Assembly (NCBI GenBank): GCA_965656525.1
Contig: CBFHKY010000008.1
Span: 87,603-151,602, forward strand
DNA length: 64,000 nucleotides
Direction of reading: 5' to 3'
DNA from: Pseudomaricurvus sp965656525
Lineage (GTDB): Bacteria; Pseudomonadota; Gammaproteobacteria; Pseudomonadales; Cellvibrionaceae
Shown piece after piece: positions 35,247 to 44,630 of this stretch. The first letter of the stretch is position 1. Each line of letters opens with the position of its first letter. The notes below the pieces were generated by a model. The model saw only the letters and a program-made list of their open reading frames with translations, made no database searches and was not told where the DNA came from. The position numbers were made by a program, and so were the translations under genes.

Positions 35247-37202
35247 TTATAAGTGGCGCACCTCAACCGCTTTGATATCGTCATCAACATCGAAACCAAA
35301 CACTTGGCCATAAAAGCTCCATTCGGCTTCTAGGCTGCGCTGAATGGCTTCGGCGCCTCTAAAGCCGTGGCCTTCGCCTTTGAAAGGCACATAGGCGACG
35401 GGGATTTGTTTCTCATCCAGTGCCGCGACCATTGCCTCCGCTTGATTGGGGGGAACCACTTTGTCATCCAAGCCTTGAAAAAAGATCACAGGGCAACTCA
35501 GTTTATCGGCGTGGTGAATGGGCGAGCGCTGGTGATAGAGTGCTTGTTGTTGTGGGTATGGGCCCACCAAACTGTCGAGATAACGAGCCTCAAATTTATG
35601 GGTGTCAGTGGCCAATGTTTTTAAATCTCCGATCCCATACAAACTGGCCCCAGCGGTAAAGCGATTGCTAAACGTAAGCGCCGCCAACACGGTATAGCCT
35701 CCGGCACTAGAGCCGCGAATGGCAATTTTATCTTTATCCACTTTGCCTAGGTCGATAAGGTGATCGGCGGCGGCGCAGGCGTCTTCTACATCATGTAAGC
35801 CCCAAGCGCCGTTCAGCTGTTCGCGGTAGTATCGTCCGTAACCTGTACTGCCCCGATAGTTTACGTCCACTACGGCAAAGCCACGACTGGTCCAGTATTG
35901 TATTTTTAAATTGAGTCCAGTTTCGGTAGCACCAGTAGGGCCGCCATGGCACATCACAATTAAAGGTGGTAGATCCGAATCAGGTCCACAGTGTTCTGGA
36001 TTGGTGGGTGGGTAATAAAACCCGTGTGCTCTTGCCGTTCCCTCGCCAGTGGTGAACGTCATGGGCTGTGCAAGACTGATCCACTCGCTAGGCAGCGGAT
36101 TGCTGCTGGATTTGGCGATGCTGCGCATGTGTCCGCCATCGAATTGGATGAGCTGTGGTGCAGTGGTGGCACTTGCGGCCAAGAATAAAGCGCGTCCTTG
36201 GCGGCACTGAATTTGGCTCACGGTGGTGAACGGGCTTTCCTGCGGTGTAATCGTGTGAGTGGTGGTATCGATAATGGCTAACTGCCATTGGCCGCGCTGA
36301 CTGTAGCAGGCCAGTATGTCGGTCGTGGATAAAAATCCATAAGTGGACATGCCGAAAACCCACTGCGGTGTGGCGAATTCGGCATTCATTGTGGTAATTG
36401 CTTCCAAAGGCTGTTGCGGGTGTTTTGGGTTGCAGCGATACAGATTCCACCAATCGTTACGGTCGGAGACCAGAAACAACTGGTTGTCTGGGCTCCACTG
36501 TGGTTGAAAAACCGATTCCGCTTCAAAGCCGGCAACAATCATCGGGGCAATGGGTTGACCGTCGTCGCCGAGCGTCGCCAGCCAGCACTGGCTACTGTCC
36601 CAGGGCATGTGTGGGTGATCCCAGCTCAGCCAACTGATGTATTCGCCATTGGGGGACACCCGAGGGTTCGAAAAAAAGTCATGCCCCTTCACCAGTACAT
36701 TAATATTGCCGCTGGTTAAATCGATGCAGATCAGTTCATTGGTTTCTTCCCCTGCCTCACCGGCTTGTTTTGCACGATGGTCTTCTCTGACCGCTAACAC
36801 TCGGTTGCGCGTGGCATCCCAGTGCAGATCGGCGTAGCGATAAGCGCCAATGGGGGTGAGTGCTCTGGCTGAATTGTGTTTCCATTCGTAGATTCGTTGA
36901 TTTTGTCCGTCGACATAAAACAGACCTGCGGCGCAAGCCAGATAACTGGCGCCACCATACTCATGGGCTCTACTGTGCACGCTAATGGTACTGGGTAAAA
37001 CTTCGATAGGTTCTTGGTTGTCGTGGGCTTGCTGCATCAGCACGCAGCGGCCTTTTTCAGACGGCCGAGACTCAATCCAATAGCTGGCGCTGTCAGTGAT
37101 CTGGGGCTCCCCCAAACGTACACTTTTGCTGGTGAGTTGAGTGGCATGAATGGCGGAAGGCCAGCTGCCGTATGGACGCTCTACTACGTAATGACTGCTC
37201 AT
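35247..37202 (-). CDS. S9 family (prolyl-oligopeptidase/acylaminoacyl-peptidase-like) serine peptidase
   Basis: The 651 residues have an N-terminal beta-propeller (~1-390, with repeated W-S-P-D/S-P-N-G-type blades) and a C-terminal alpha/beta-hydrolase. The catalytic triad is visible: Ser in G-S-S-A-G-G-Y, Asp in G-L-D-D-K-V-V-P and His in G-E-G-H-G-F. The oxyanion loop C-H-G-G-P-T is also present. No signal peptide is seen, so it should process peptides in the cytoplasm. It is divergent from tilS across ~120 bases. Confidence 0.92.
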   Translation of the reverse strand: MSSHYVVERPYGSWPSAIHATQLTSKSVRLGEPQITDSASYWIESRPSEKGRCVLMQQAHDNQEPIEVLPSTISVHSRAHEYGGASYLACAAGLFYVDGQNQRIYEWKHNSARALTPIGAYRYADLHWDATRNRVLAVREDHRAKQAGEAGEETNELICIDLTSGNINVLVKGHDFFSNPRVSPNGEYISWLSWDHPHMPWDSSQCWLATLGDDGQPIAPMIVAGFEAESVFQPQWSPDNQLFLVSDRNDWWNLYRCNPKHPQQPLEAITTMNAEFATPQWVFGMSTYGFLSTTDILACYSQRGQWQLAIIDTTTHTITPQESPFTTVSQIQCRQGRALFLAASATTAPQLIQFDGGHMRSIAKSSSNPLPSEWISLAQPMTFTTGEGTARAHGFYYPPTNPEHCGPDSDLPPLIVMCHGGPTGATETGLNLKIQYWTSRGFAVVDVNYRGSTGYGRYYREQLNGAWGLHDVEDACAAADHLIDLGKVDKDKIAIRGSSAGGYTVLAALTFSNRFTAGASLYGIGDLKTLATDTHKFEARYLDSLVGPYPQQQALYHQRSPIHHADKLSCPVIFFQGLDDKVVPPNQAEAMVAALDEKQIPVAYVPFKGEGHGFRGAEAIQRSLEAEWSFYGQVFGFDVDDDIKAVEVRHL

Positions 37203-37323
37203 AAACGCTACGATACCTTGTTGCTGTTCAGTTTATCTGCCGCCATTGTAGGGCAGCTGTTAGAATTGTAAAAACGACAGTATTAAATACAGTACTAAGA
37301 CGGCGCAGCCTATCGATATTCAG

Positions 37324-38658
37324 ATGACAGACTTGGTTCGTGATTTACAACAAACTCTCGCTACCTATTCCGGTGTTTCTCGCTGGTGGATTGGTTTCAG
37401 TGGCGGATTGGATTCAACCGTGTTGGCGGCCAGTATGGCGGCACTCAAACGGCCAGAACCAGTGCATTGCGTGTACATTAATCACGGCTTGTCGGCGCAC
37501 GCTCAAGCTTGGCAGCAACACTGCGCCGCCATGTGCGCCCAATGGGGGCTGGTGTTTACGGCAATTGATGTGACCGTGGTACCTGCGGGTGAAGGTATCG
37601 AAGCGGCGGCTAGAGCGGCGCGCTATCAAGCCTTCGCGGAGCTGTTACAAGAAGGTGATGGACTGTTGCTGGGGCACCACCTAGATGACCAAGCCGAAAC
37701 CTTATTACTCAGGTTGATGCGAGGGGCAGGTGTTGACGGTTTAGGAGGAATTCGACCACAGCGCAGGTTGGCTCAGGCGCGTATTTTTCGGCCGCTGTTG
37801 TCATACACGCGCCAGCAGTTAGAAGTTCAGGCCAAGAGTATGAAGTTGCAGTGGATTGAAGACGACAGCAATACCGATCTGCAATTCGATCGCAACTACC
37901 TTCGCCACGCCGTTATGCCAGCATTGAAAGAACGTTGGCCTAACGTTCAGCGGCAATGGCAGCGTAGCATGGATTTATGCAACCAGACTTCCGAGCTACT
38001 CTTTGAATTGGCAAAAGAAGATTTGGAGCGAGCCGAGCCAAAACAGGAGGTTCTTGGTCAGAGTCTGGATCTGCCAGCTCTTCGCCGTTTGAGTAGGGCA
38101 CGGCGGGCCAATCTATTGCGCTATTGGTTGCTGCAGGCTGAGCAGGGCGTGCCTGAGCAAGCGCACCTAGAGCAACTGGAAATTCAGCTGGTGGGTGGCC
38201 GTGAAGATGCTCAGCCACAGGTGGGGTGGGGTAATGTGCTGCTGCGGCGTTTTCAAGATCGACTTTACTGGCTGCCGGCGGTGGCGCAAGCGCCTTCTGA
38301 AGCTATTCATTGGAACGGACAAACCCCTCTGCGCTGGGGGGATTGGTTGCTGACACTTGAGCCTGTACCCTCCGGTGGATGGAGTCTGCCCCCTGAGGGT
38401 GTCCTGATTCGCACTCGCATAGCGGGTGAGCGCTGCCAACCCAGCTGGCGGCAACGGTCGCAAACGCTGAAAAAGCTGTTGCAAGAAACGGGCGTTGAGC
38501 CCTGGTTGCGAGAGCAGCTGCCCATGGTGACCAGCACAGCAGGAGAGCTTATAGCGGTAGCGGATCTCTGGTCTTGTCAGGGGTGGCAGGCCGACTCAGA
38601 TCAAGGGGTTGAGCTGAAGTGGTGTTATCAGCCACAGGCTTTCTATGGTTATTCTTAG
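37324..38658 (+). CDS. tilS: tRNA(Ile)-lysidine synthase
   Basis: TilS ligates lysine to C34 of the minor tRNA-Ile(CAU), changing its codon from AUG to AUA; it is essential. The 444 residues start just before the PP-loop S-G-G-L-D-S (26-31), followed by the family blocks Y-I-N-H-G-L, G-H-H-L-D-D-Q-A-E-T and D-D-S-N-T-D-L-Q-F-D-R-N-Y-L-R. A C-terminal tRNA-binding domain follows. Its length equals the E. coli enzyme. It is divergent from the S9 peptidase and ~340 bases before pyrG. Confidence 0.96.
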   Translation: MTDLVRDLQQTLATYSGVSRWWIGFSGGLDSTVLAASMAALKRPEPVHCVYINHGLSAHAQAWQQHCAAMCAQWGLVFTAIDVTVVPAGEGIEAAARAARYQAFAELLQEGDGLLLGHHLDDQAETLLLRLMRGAGVDGLGGIRPQRRLAQARIFRPLLSYTRQQLEVQAKSMKLQWIEDDSNTDLQFDRNYLRHAVMPALKERWPNVQRQWQRSMDLCNQTSELLFELAKEDLERAEPKQEVLGQSLDLPALRRLSRARRANLLRYWLLQAEQGVPEQAHLEQLEIQLVGGREDAQPQVGWGNVLLRRFQDRLYWLPAVAQAPSEAIHWNGQTPLRWGDWLLTLEPVPSGGWSLPPEGVLIRTRIAGERCQPSWRQRSQTLKKLLQETGVEPWLREQLPMVTSTAGELIAVADLWSCQGWQADSDQGVELKWCYQPQAFYGYS

Positions 38659-38998
38659 GCTTCCTGCCGTTCTTCTTTGGCTTCCTTACAGTTCTTGCTG
38701 ATGACCAATACGGCTCTGCCGTGTGCGGGATTTTCGATTGAGCCACTATTTCATTGAGCCAATAAAGGGTTTCCGGTAAACTGACGTCCCATCTTTGAGG
38801 GTACTTCAGAAGTGTTTTATCGCTTCAAAGGTACCAGACTCCAGCTGTTCTCTGCACATCTTTCCGGGGCAGCTGTGGAATCTTTTTTGACATTGAAATG
38901 CCTTATCAAGTGGTGTCGGCAGCTTGATGTAAGGTCTAAGCCGCAAACTGTGGTGTTCATTTCAATCTACTGTGATCGTTTACTCTGTAAGGTTTTTC
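38659..38998. other. Intergenic leader before pyrG
   Basis: The 340 bases contain no gene. A promoter candidate, TTGAGC (38754-38759), 17 bases, TAAACT (38777-38782), would give a leader of ~210 bases. A perfect TTGACA at 38887-38892 lacks a good -10. A ribosome site AAGG lies seven bases before the pyrG ATG. Confidence 0.5.
38754..38782 (+). promoter_or_regulatory. Candidate sigma-70 promoter for pyrG
   Basis: TTGAGC and TAAACT each match the consensus at four of six positions with an ideal 17-base spacer. It is the best pair in the region, but unproven. Confidence 0.35.
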
Positions 38999-40624
38999 AT
39001 GACGCGATATATCTTCGTTACTGGTGGTGTTGTTTCTTCGTTGGGTAAAGGCATTGCCTCTGCTTCTTTGGGCGCGATTCTGGAGGCCCGAGGTCTGAAG
39101 GTGACCGTTCTCAAGTTAGATCCCTACATTAACGTTGATCCTGGCACCATGAGCCCTTTTCAGCACGGTGAAGTATTCGTCACAGAAGATGGCGCTGAAA
39201 CCGACTTGGATTTAGGCCATTACGAGCGTTTTATCCGTACCCGCATGGCGCGTCGCAATAACTTTACCACTGGCCGAGTGTACGAAACGGTATTGCGCAA
39301 AGAGCGCCGTGGCGACTATTTGGGGGGCACCGTTCAGGTGATTCCTCACATTACCGATGAAATCAAGCGCCGTATTTTAGAAGGCGGTAAGGGCTACGAC
39401 ATTGCCTTGGTAGAAATTGGTGGCACCGTGGGTGATATCGAATCACAGCCTTTCTTGGAAGCCGCACGGCAATTAAAAGTTGAGTTGGGGCGTGAGCGTG
39501 CACAATGGATGCATTTGACTTTAGTGCCTTACATCGCCACAGCTGGTGAAACGAAGACCAAACCCACCCAACACTCCGTTAAAGAGTTGCGCTCTATTGG
39601 CGTACAACCAGAAATCCTACTTTGCCGCTCCGAAATCGAAGTTGATGTTGATTCCCGCCGTAAAATTGCGCTGTTCACCAACGTGGAAGAGCGGGCTGTT
39701 ATTCCTTTGGCAGATGCCAAAACCATTTATATCATTCCGCAAATGTTGAAAGGCTTCAATCTGGATCAGATCGTGCTGGACAACTTTTCGATGGACGCAC
39801 CAGAAGCCGATCTTTCTGAGTGGGATCGAGTGGTCGATGGCAAGTTGAACCCTGAGCACGAAGTGACTATTGCCATGGTCGGTAAGTATATGGAGCTGCT
39901 GGATGCTTACAAATCGCTGATTGAATCCCTCAGTCACGCCGGTATTCACACCAAAACCAAAATCAACATGAAGTACATTAACGCCGAAGATGTGGAAGAA
40001 AAAGGTCTTTCACTGCTCGAAGGTGTGGACGCGATCTTAGTGCCAGGTGGATTTGGTGAGCGAGGCCTCGACGGGAAATTACAAGCGGTGCGCTACGCCC
40101 GTGAAAATAAAATCCCTTACCTCGGAATTTGCTTGGGCATGCAGTCTGTAGTGATTGAGTTTGCTCGTAATGTTTTAGGTTGGAAAGATGCCAACAGTAC
40201 AGAATTCGATCGCCATACCAAGCACCCTGTGATTGGTCTTATTACCGAATGGATCAGCGCCGAAGGCGAAGTACAAAAACGCGATGAAGCGTCTGACCTA
40301 GGGGGCACTATGCGTCTTGGTGGTCAGGAATGTCGTTTGGTTCAGGGCACCAAAGCGCATCAAATTTATGGCGAAGATGTGATTCTTGAGCGTCACCGTC
40401 ATCGCTATGAAGTGAATAATAATTATGTGGATCAACTGCAAAAAGCTGGCTTAAGAATCGGCGGTTGGTCTGCAGATGACAACTTGGTAGAGATGGTAGA
40501 GCTGGCTGATCACCCTTGGTTTGTGGCATGTCAGTTCCATCCGGAGTTCACATCTACACCACGAGATGGCCATAAGTTGTTCACCAGCTACCTCGAAGCT
40601 GCACTTGAATACAGCCAAAAATAA
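38999..40624 (+). CDS. pyrG: CTP synthase
   Basis: PyrG makes CTP from UTP, ATP and glutamine. The start at ATG 38999 gives the universal M-T-R-Y-I-F-V-T-G-G-V-V-S-S-L-G-K-G amino end; the upstream in-frame extension is not used. The 541 residues hold the synthetase domain (~1-266, with the nucleotide loop S-S-L-G-K-G and L-D-P-Y-I-N-V-D-P-G-T) and a class I glutaminase domain with nucleophile Cys in G-I-C-L-G-M-Q and the His-Glu pair in C-Q-F-H-P-E-F. kdsA follows after 11 bases. Confidence 0.98.
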   Translation: MTRYIFVTGGVVSSLGKGIASASLGAILEARGLKVTVLKLDPYINVDPGTMSPFQHGEVFVTEDGAETDLDLGHYERFIRTRMARRNNFTTGRVYETVLRKERRGDYLGGTVQVIPHITDEIKRRILEGGKGYDIALVEIGGTVGDIESQPFLEAARQLKVELGRERAQWMHLTLVPYIATAGETKTKPTQHSVKELRSIGVQPEILLCRSEIEVDVDSRRKIALFTNVEERAVIPLADAKTIYIIPQMLKGFNLDQIVLDNFSMDAPEADLSEWDRVVDGKLNPEHEVTIAMVGKYMELLDAYKSLIESLSHAGIHTKTKINMKYINAEDVEEKGLSLLEGVDAILVPGGFGERGLDGKLQAVRYARENKIPYLGICLGMQSVVIEFARNVLGWKDANSTEFDRHTKHPVIGLITEWISAEGEVQKRDEASDLGGTMRLGGQECRLVQGTKAHQIYGEDVILERHRHRYEVNNNYVDQLQKAGLRIGGWSADDNLVEMVELADHPWFVACQFHPEFTSTPRDGHKLFTSYLEAALEYSQK

Positions 40625-40635
40625 GGGGTCTCAAA

Positions 40636-41487
40636 ATGAGTGATAGAACCGTTGAGGTCCAAAACATTCCTGTGGCGAATGATAAGCCGTTCGTATTGTT
40701 TGGTGGTATGAATGTACTTGAATCTCGTGATATGGCCATGCAAGTGGCTGAAAAATATGTACAGGTGACCGAAAAACTCGGTATTCCTTATGTTTTTAAA
40801 GCGTCGTTTGATAAGGCCAATCGTTCGTCTGTGCATTCATACCGTGGCCCGGGTTTGGATGAAGGCTTAAAGATTTTTGAAGAAATCAAAAAAACTTTTA
40901 ACGTTCCGGTGATTACCGATGTGCACGAACAGGATCAAGCGGCACCGGTAGCTGAGGTCTGTGATGTGATTCAGCTACCAGCGTTTTTGGCCCGCCAGAC
41001 CGACCTAGTCGCGGCAATGGCGGCGACAGGGGCCGTGATCAACATCAAAAAGCCGCAGTTTCTTAGCCCTGCACAAATGAAGAACATTGTTGAAAAGTTC
41101 AAAGAATGCGGTAACGATCAAATACTGTTGTGTGAGCGGGGATCAAACTTCGGTTACGACAACTTAGTGGTTGATATGCTGGGCTTTCGCACCATGAAAG
41201 AAGTGAGCGATGGCGCGCCCATTATTTTTGATGTGACTCACGCGCTGCAATGCCGCGACCCTATGGGGGCCGCATCAAGTGGTCGTCGCCACCAAGTGGC
41301 CGAGTTAGGGCGCGCGGGAATGGCATTAGGATTGGCGGGCCTCTTTCTTGAAGCGCACCCGAATCCTGATCAGGCAAAGTGCGATGGGCCCAGTGCATTG
41401 CCATTGGATAAGTTGGAACCCTTTTTGGCGCAAATGAAAAGCATTGATGATGTCATCAAAGCGCTGCCACCACTGGTCATCAACTGA
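40636..41487 (+). CDS. kdsA: 3-deoxy-D-manno-octulosonate 8-phosphate synthase
   Basis: KdsA condenses phosphoenolpyruvate with arabinose 5-phosphate in the Kdo branch of lipopolysaccharide synthesis. The 283 residues include F-K-A-S-F-D-K-A-N-R-S, T-D-V-H-E, I-K-K-P-Q-F and F-D-V-T-H-A-L-Q. In the N-terminal motif G-G-M-N-V-L-E-S an Asn stands where metal-dependent enzymes have Cys, so this should be the metal-independent class, as in E. coli. AGGGG precedes the ATG. It lies between pyrG and eno. Confidence 0.97.
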   Translation: MSDRTVEVQNIPVANDKPFVLFGGMNVLESRDMAMQVAEKYVQVTEKLGIPYVFKASFDKANRSSVHSYRGPGLDEGLKIFEEIKKTFNVPVITDVHEQDQAAPVAEVCDVIQLPAFLARQTDLVAAMAATGAVINIKKPQFLSPAQMKNIVEKFKECGNDQILLCERGSNFGYDNLVVDMLGFRTMKEVSDGAPIIFDVTHALQCRDPMGAASSGRRHQVAELGRAGMALGLAGLFLEAHPNPDQAKCDGPSALPLDKLEPFLAQMKSIDDVIKALPPLVIN

Positions 41488-41590
41488 TAGAATTAAAAAA
41501 AGCTCGTGGCAGCACACCTTTTAAACAGGTCAACGCTAAAAAAAGAGCGCACAACAACCGGACTATTTATCAAATGGAGATTTTTCTGCA

Positions 41591-42886
41591 ATGAGTAAAA
41601 TTGTTGATGTAAAAGCCTACGAAGTATTGGATTCCCGTGGTAATCCAACCGTCAATGCTGATGTTATTCTCGAATCGGGTATTGTCGGTTCAGCCTGTGC
41701 ACCCTCTGGCGCATCAACTGGTTCACGTGAAGCGTTGGAGCTGCGTGATGGCGATAAATCCCGTTATTTAGGCAAAGGTGTTTTGAAGGCGGTTAATAAC
41801 GTCAATACGACCATTAAAGAGTTATTGATGGGCATGGACGTGACCGATCAGCGCGCGTTGGATAACGCCATGATCGAAGCTGACGGCACCGAGAACAAAG
41901 CCACATTGGGTGCTAACGCCATCTTGGCTGTTTCACTGGCAGCGGCAAAAGCGGCGGCGATGGCAAAAGGTATTCCTTTGTACGCACACATTGCCGACAT
42001 CAACGGCACATCTGGTCAATACTCCATGCCTGTGCCTATGATGAATATCATTAACGGCGGCGAGCACGCCGATAACAACGTTGATATTCAAGAGTTTATG
42101 GTGCAACCAGTGGCCGCAAAAACGTTTGCGGAAGCGTTGCAGGTGGGTGCTGAAATTTTTCACCAGCTAAAGAAAGTATTGAGCAGCAAGGGGCTGAATA
42201 CCGCCGTGGGTGACGAAGGTGGTTTTGCACCTGATCTGGCTTCCAACGCGGATGCCTTGGCTGTGATCAAAGAGGCGACGGCTCAAGCGGGTTACGAATT
42301 GGGTAAGGATGTGACGTTGGCTTTGGATTGCGCGTCTTCTGAATTCTACAAAGATGGCAAATACGATTTAGCCGGTGAAGGTAAAGTGTTCAGCTCAGAA
42401 GGCTTCAGCGATTTCTTGGCTGAGTTGTGTGAACAGTATCCAATTATCTCTATTGAAGACGGCCAAGACGAATCCGACTGGGATGGCTGGAAATATCAGA
42501 CCGAAAAGCTGGGTGAAAAAGTACAGCTGGTAGGTGATGATTTGTTTGTGACCAATACCAAAATTTTGGCCAAAGGCATTGAAATGGGTGTAGGGAATTC
42601 CATTTTGATTAAGTTCAATCAGATTGGTTCGTTGTCTGAAACATTGGATGCCATCAAAATGGCAAAAGACGCGGGTTATACCGCCGTGATCTCTCATCGT
42701 TCTGGTGAAACCGAAGATACCACCATCGCCGATTTGGCAGTTGCCACGGCAGCAGGTCAGATCAAGACAGGTTCTTTGTGCCGTTCTGATCGCGTTTCTA
42801 AGTACAACCGTCTGTTGCGCATCGAAGCAGAATTGGGTGCTGAAAAAGCACCTTACTTGGGTATAGCGGAATTTAAGAGAGCTTAA
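41591..42886 (+). CDS. eno: Enolase
   Basis: Enolase interconverts 2-phosphoglycerate and phosphoenolpyruvate; in gammaproteobacteria it also joins the RNA degradosome. The 431 residues carry the diagnostic S-G-A-S-T-G-S-R-E-A-L-E loop, the metal ligands (Asp in A-L-D-C-A, Glu in S-I-E-D-G, Asp in V-G-D-D-L), the catalytic Lys in I-L-I-K-F-N-Q-I-G, and S-H-R-S-G-E-T-E-D. About 100 bases separate it from kdsA. A strong hairpin follows. Confidence 0.98.
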   Translation: MSKIVDVKAYEVLDSRGNPTVNADVILESGIVGSACAPSGASTGSREALELRDGDKSRYLGKGVLKAVNNVNTTIKELLMGMDVTDQRALDNAMIEADGTENKATLGANAILAVSLAAAKAAAMAKGIPLYAHIADINGTSGQYSMPVPMMNIINGGEHADNNVDIQEFMVQPVAAKTFAEALQVGAEIFHQLKKVLSSKGLNTAVGDEGGFAPDLASNADALAVIKEATAQAGYELGKDVTLALDCASSEFYKDGKYDLAGEGKVFSSEGFSDFLAELCEQYPIISIEDGQDESDWDGWKYQTEKLGEKVQLVGDDLFVTNTKILAKGIEMGVGNSILIKFNQIGSLSETLDAIKMAKDAGYTAVISHRSGETEDTTIADLAVATAAGQIKTGSLCRSDRVSKYNRLLRIEAELGAEKAPYLGIAEFKRA

Positions 42887-42930
42887 GTCTACTCTAGACA
42901 ATAGCGCTTCTTACATGATGTACATACACC

Positions 42931-42958
42931 AAACAGGCCGGTTCTTACCGGCCTGTTT
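42931..42958 (+). terminator. Terminator between eno and ftsB
   Basis: A perfect 12-bp stem AAACAGGCCGGT/ACCGGCCTGTTT has loop TCTT. It ends 56 bases before the ftsB start, so ftsB-ispD needs its own promoter or read-through. Confidence 0.8.
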
Positions 42959-43014
42959 GCGTGATGGGTTTTCAATTATCATTGGAAAATATCGAATGTT
43001 CGGATCACGTCTTT

Positions 43015-43314
43015 ATGCCCATTAAATGGCTCATTCCACTGCTGGTCGTGTTGCTGATAGCGCTGCAGTACCGCCTGTGGGTCGGTGACGGTAGCTTGGC
43101 GGATGTGGTTCGCCTAGGACAAGAGATAGATCAACAAAGCGCCGAGAACGACCGCCTTAAACAGCGGAATAAAATCCTAGCAGCCGAAGTTAAAGCGCTA
43201 AAAAATGGTTTAGGTGCTGTTGAAGAGCGTGCCCGCGAAGATTTGGGCATGATCAAGCCGAATGAAACTTTTTTTATGGTGATTGAGACCGACGATTCCA
43301 AAAAGGAAAACTGA
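43015..43314 (+). CDS. ftsB: Cell-division protein FtsB
   Basis: This ~99-residue bitopic protein joins FtsL and FtsQ in the divisome. The ATG at 43015 begins directly before the single membrane helix (~5-20, ending L-Q-Y-R-L-W-V-G); the longer in-frame extension from 42961 is rejected. A leucine-zipper coiled coil follows (~30-65), then the conserved E-E-R-A-R-E-D-L-G-M-I-K-P-N-E-T-F-F block. ispD starts one base after its stop, the standard order. Confidence 0.95.
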   Translation: MPIKWLIPLLVVLLIALQYRLWVGDGSLADVVRLGQEIDQQSAENDRLKQRNKILAAEVKALKNGLGAVEERAREDLGMIKPNETFFMVIETDDSKKEN

Positions 43315-43315
43315 C

Positions 43316-44041
43316 GTGTCCTCTCTGAATTCTACGGGCTATTGGGTAGTGGTTCCCGCTGCCGGCGTGGGGCGTCGTATGGGCGCAACCACACCCAAAC
43401 AATATCTGCCTTTAAACGGTACCACACTGTTGGAGCAAACCCTGTTTAGGCTTCTTGAGTTACCTTTGCTTAAGGGTTTAGTCTTGGTGGTCGGCTCAGA
43501 AGACACTTTCTGGCAGTCGCTCAATGTCGTCAGGGATTCTCGTGTCGAAACGGTCGTAGGTGGCAAAGATCGCTGTGATTCAGTGTTGAATGGATTGCGG
43601 GTGTTGGAAAACCGACTTTCATCCACAGACTGGGTGATGGTTCATGATGCGGCTCGTCCTTGTGTGGCATTGTCCGATATTGAAAACCTTATCAGTGAGT
43701 TAGAGGATCATTTGGTAGGGGGTATCTTAGGTGTTCCTGCTAGCGATACTTTAAAACGGCTCAATGACAATTATGGCATTGAAGAAACAGTGGATCGGCA
43801 GGTGATTTGGCAGGCGCAAACACCGCAAATGTTCCGCTATGGCGTGTTGCTCAGCTCCTTAGAAAGGGCTTTGCAGGCCGAAGCGGATATTACCGATGAA
43901 GCTTCAGCCGTTGAATACAACGGTTATGTGCCGTTGATGGTGGAAGGTCGCCGAGATAACATCAAGGTCACTCGCCCAGAAGATTTGCCGATGGCAGAAT
44001 TGATTCTACAGTCGCTTTATCGCACGGGTGAGCTGCAGTAG
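43316..44041 (+). CDS. ispD: 2-C-methyl-D-erythritol 4-phosphate cytidylyltransferase
   Basis: IspD attaches CMP to methylerythritol phosphate in the non-mevalonate isoprenoid pathway. The start is GTG 43316, with AAGGA eight bases upstream, directly after the ftsB stop; the ATG at 43283 lies within ftsB and is rejected. The 241 residues have P-A-A-G-V-G-R-R-M-G for CTP, P-K-Q-Y, V-H-D-A-A-R-P-C and the late D-E-A-S-A-V-E and N-I-K-V-T-R-P-E-D motifs. ispF follows after ~75 bases. Confidence 0.96.
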   Translation: MSSLNSTGYWVVVPAAGVGRRMGATTPKQYLPLNGTTLLEQTLFRLLELPLLKGLVLVVGSEDTFWQSLNVVRDSRVETVVGGKDRCDSVLNGLRVLENRLSSTDWVMVHDAARPCVALSDIENLISELEDHLVGGILGVPASDTLKRLNDNYGIEETVDRQVIWQAQTPQMFRYGVLLSSLERALQAEADITDEASAVEYNGYVPLMVEGRRDNIKVTRPEDLPMAELILQSLYRTGELQ

Positions 44042-44115
44042 TGGTCCACACGGCTGTTATTGGCTCAGTGACGCAAGCCAACGACCGCTAATAAATGATT
44101 CAAATAGGTGAAAGA

Positions 44116-44595
44116 ATGAGAATAGGCCATGGTTATGATGTCCATGCGTTTGGTGTGGGTGAGAAAATCGTGATCGGAGGGGTGGTGATTCCTCATTCAG
44201 CTGGATTGGTGGCTCATTCAGATGGCGATGTCTTACTGCACGCGCTTTGTGATGCGCTACTGGGAGCGATGGCGCTTGGGGATATCGGTAAGCATTTTCC
44301 TGACACGGATGCGGCTTACAAAAATGCCGATAGCCGAGCGCTATTGCGTATGGTGTTTGCCAAGATAAAAGCCAAAGGCTACCGCTTGGCAAATGCCGAC
44401 ATGACCGTTGTCGCGCAGGCACCGAAAATGGCTCCTTACATTGACACTATGGTGATGAATATTGCTAGCGATTTGGCGGCAGAGCGCGAACAAATAAACG
44501 TAAAAGCAACCACAACAGAAAAGCTAGGCTTTACCGGCCGCAAAGAAGGCATCGCGGCTTACGCGGTCGTATTGCTGGAGCCCGTGCCCGTATAG
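44116..44595 (+). CDS. ispF: 2-C-methyl-D-erythritol 2,4-cyclodiphosphate synthase
   Basis: IspF closes the cyclodiphosphate ring two steps after IspD. The start at ATG 44116 gives M-R-I-G-H-G-Y-D-V-H-A-F, the usual N-terminus, with the zinc ligands Asp8 and His10; the ATG at 44095 would add seven unneeded residues. The 159 residues contain H-S-D-G-D-V-L-L-H-A-L-C-D-A (third ligand) and K-A-T-T-T-E-K-L-G-F-T-G-R-K-E-G-I. It ends a cluster with ftsB and ispD. Confidence 0.97.
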   Translation: MRIGHGYDVHAFGVGEKIVIGGVVIPHSAGLVAHSDGDVLLHALCDALLGAMALGDIGKHFPDTDAAYKNADSRALLRMVFAKIKAKGYRLANADMTVVAQAPKMAPYIDTMVMNIASDLAAEREQINVKATTTEKLGFTGRKEGIAAYAVVLLEPVPV

Positions 44596-44630
44596 CAGGC
44601 TCCAGCCGAGTTGCCCAGGTGAGTATTGGG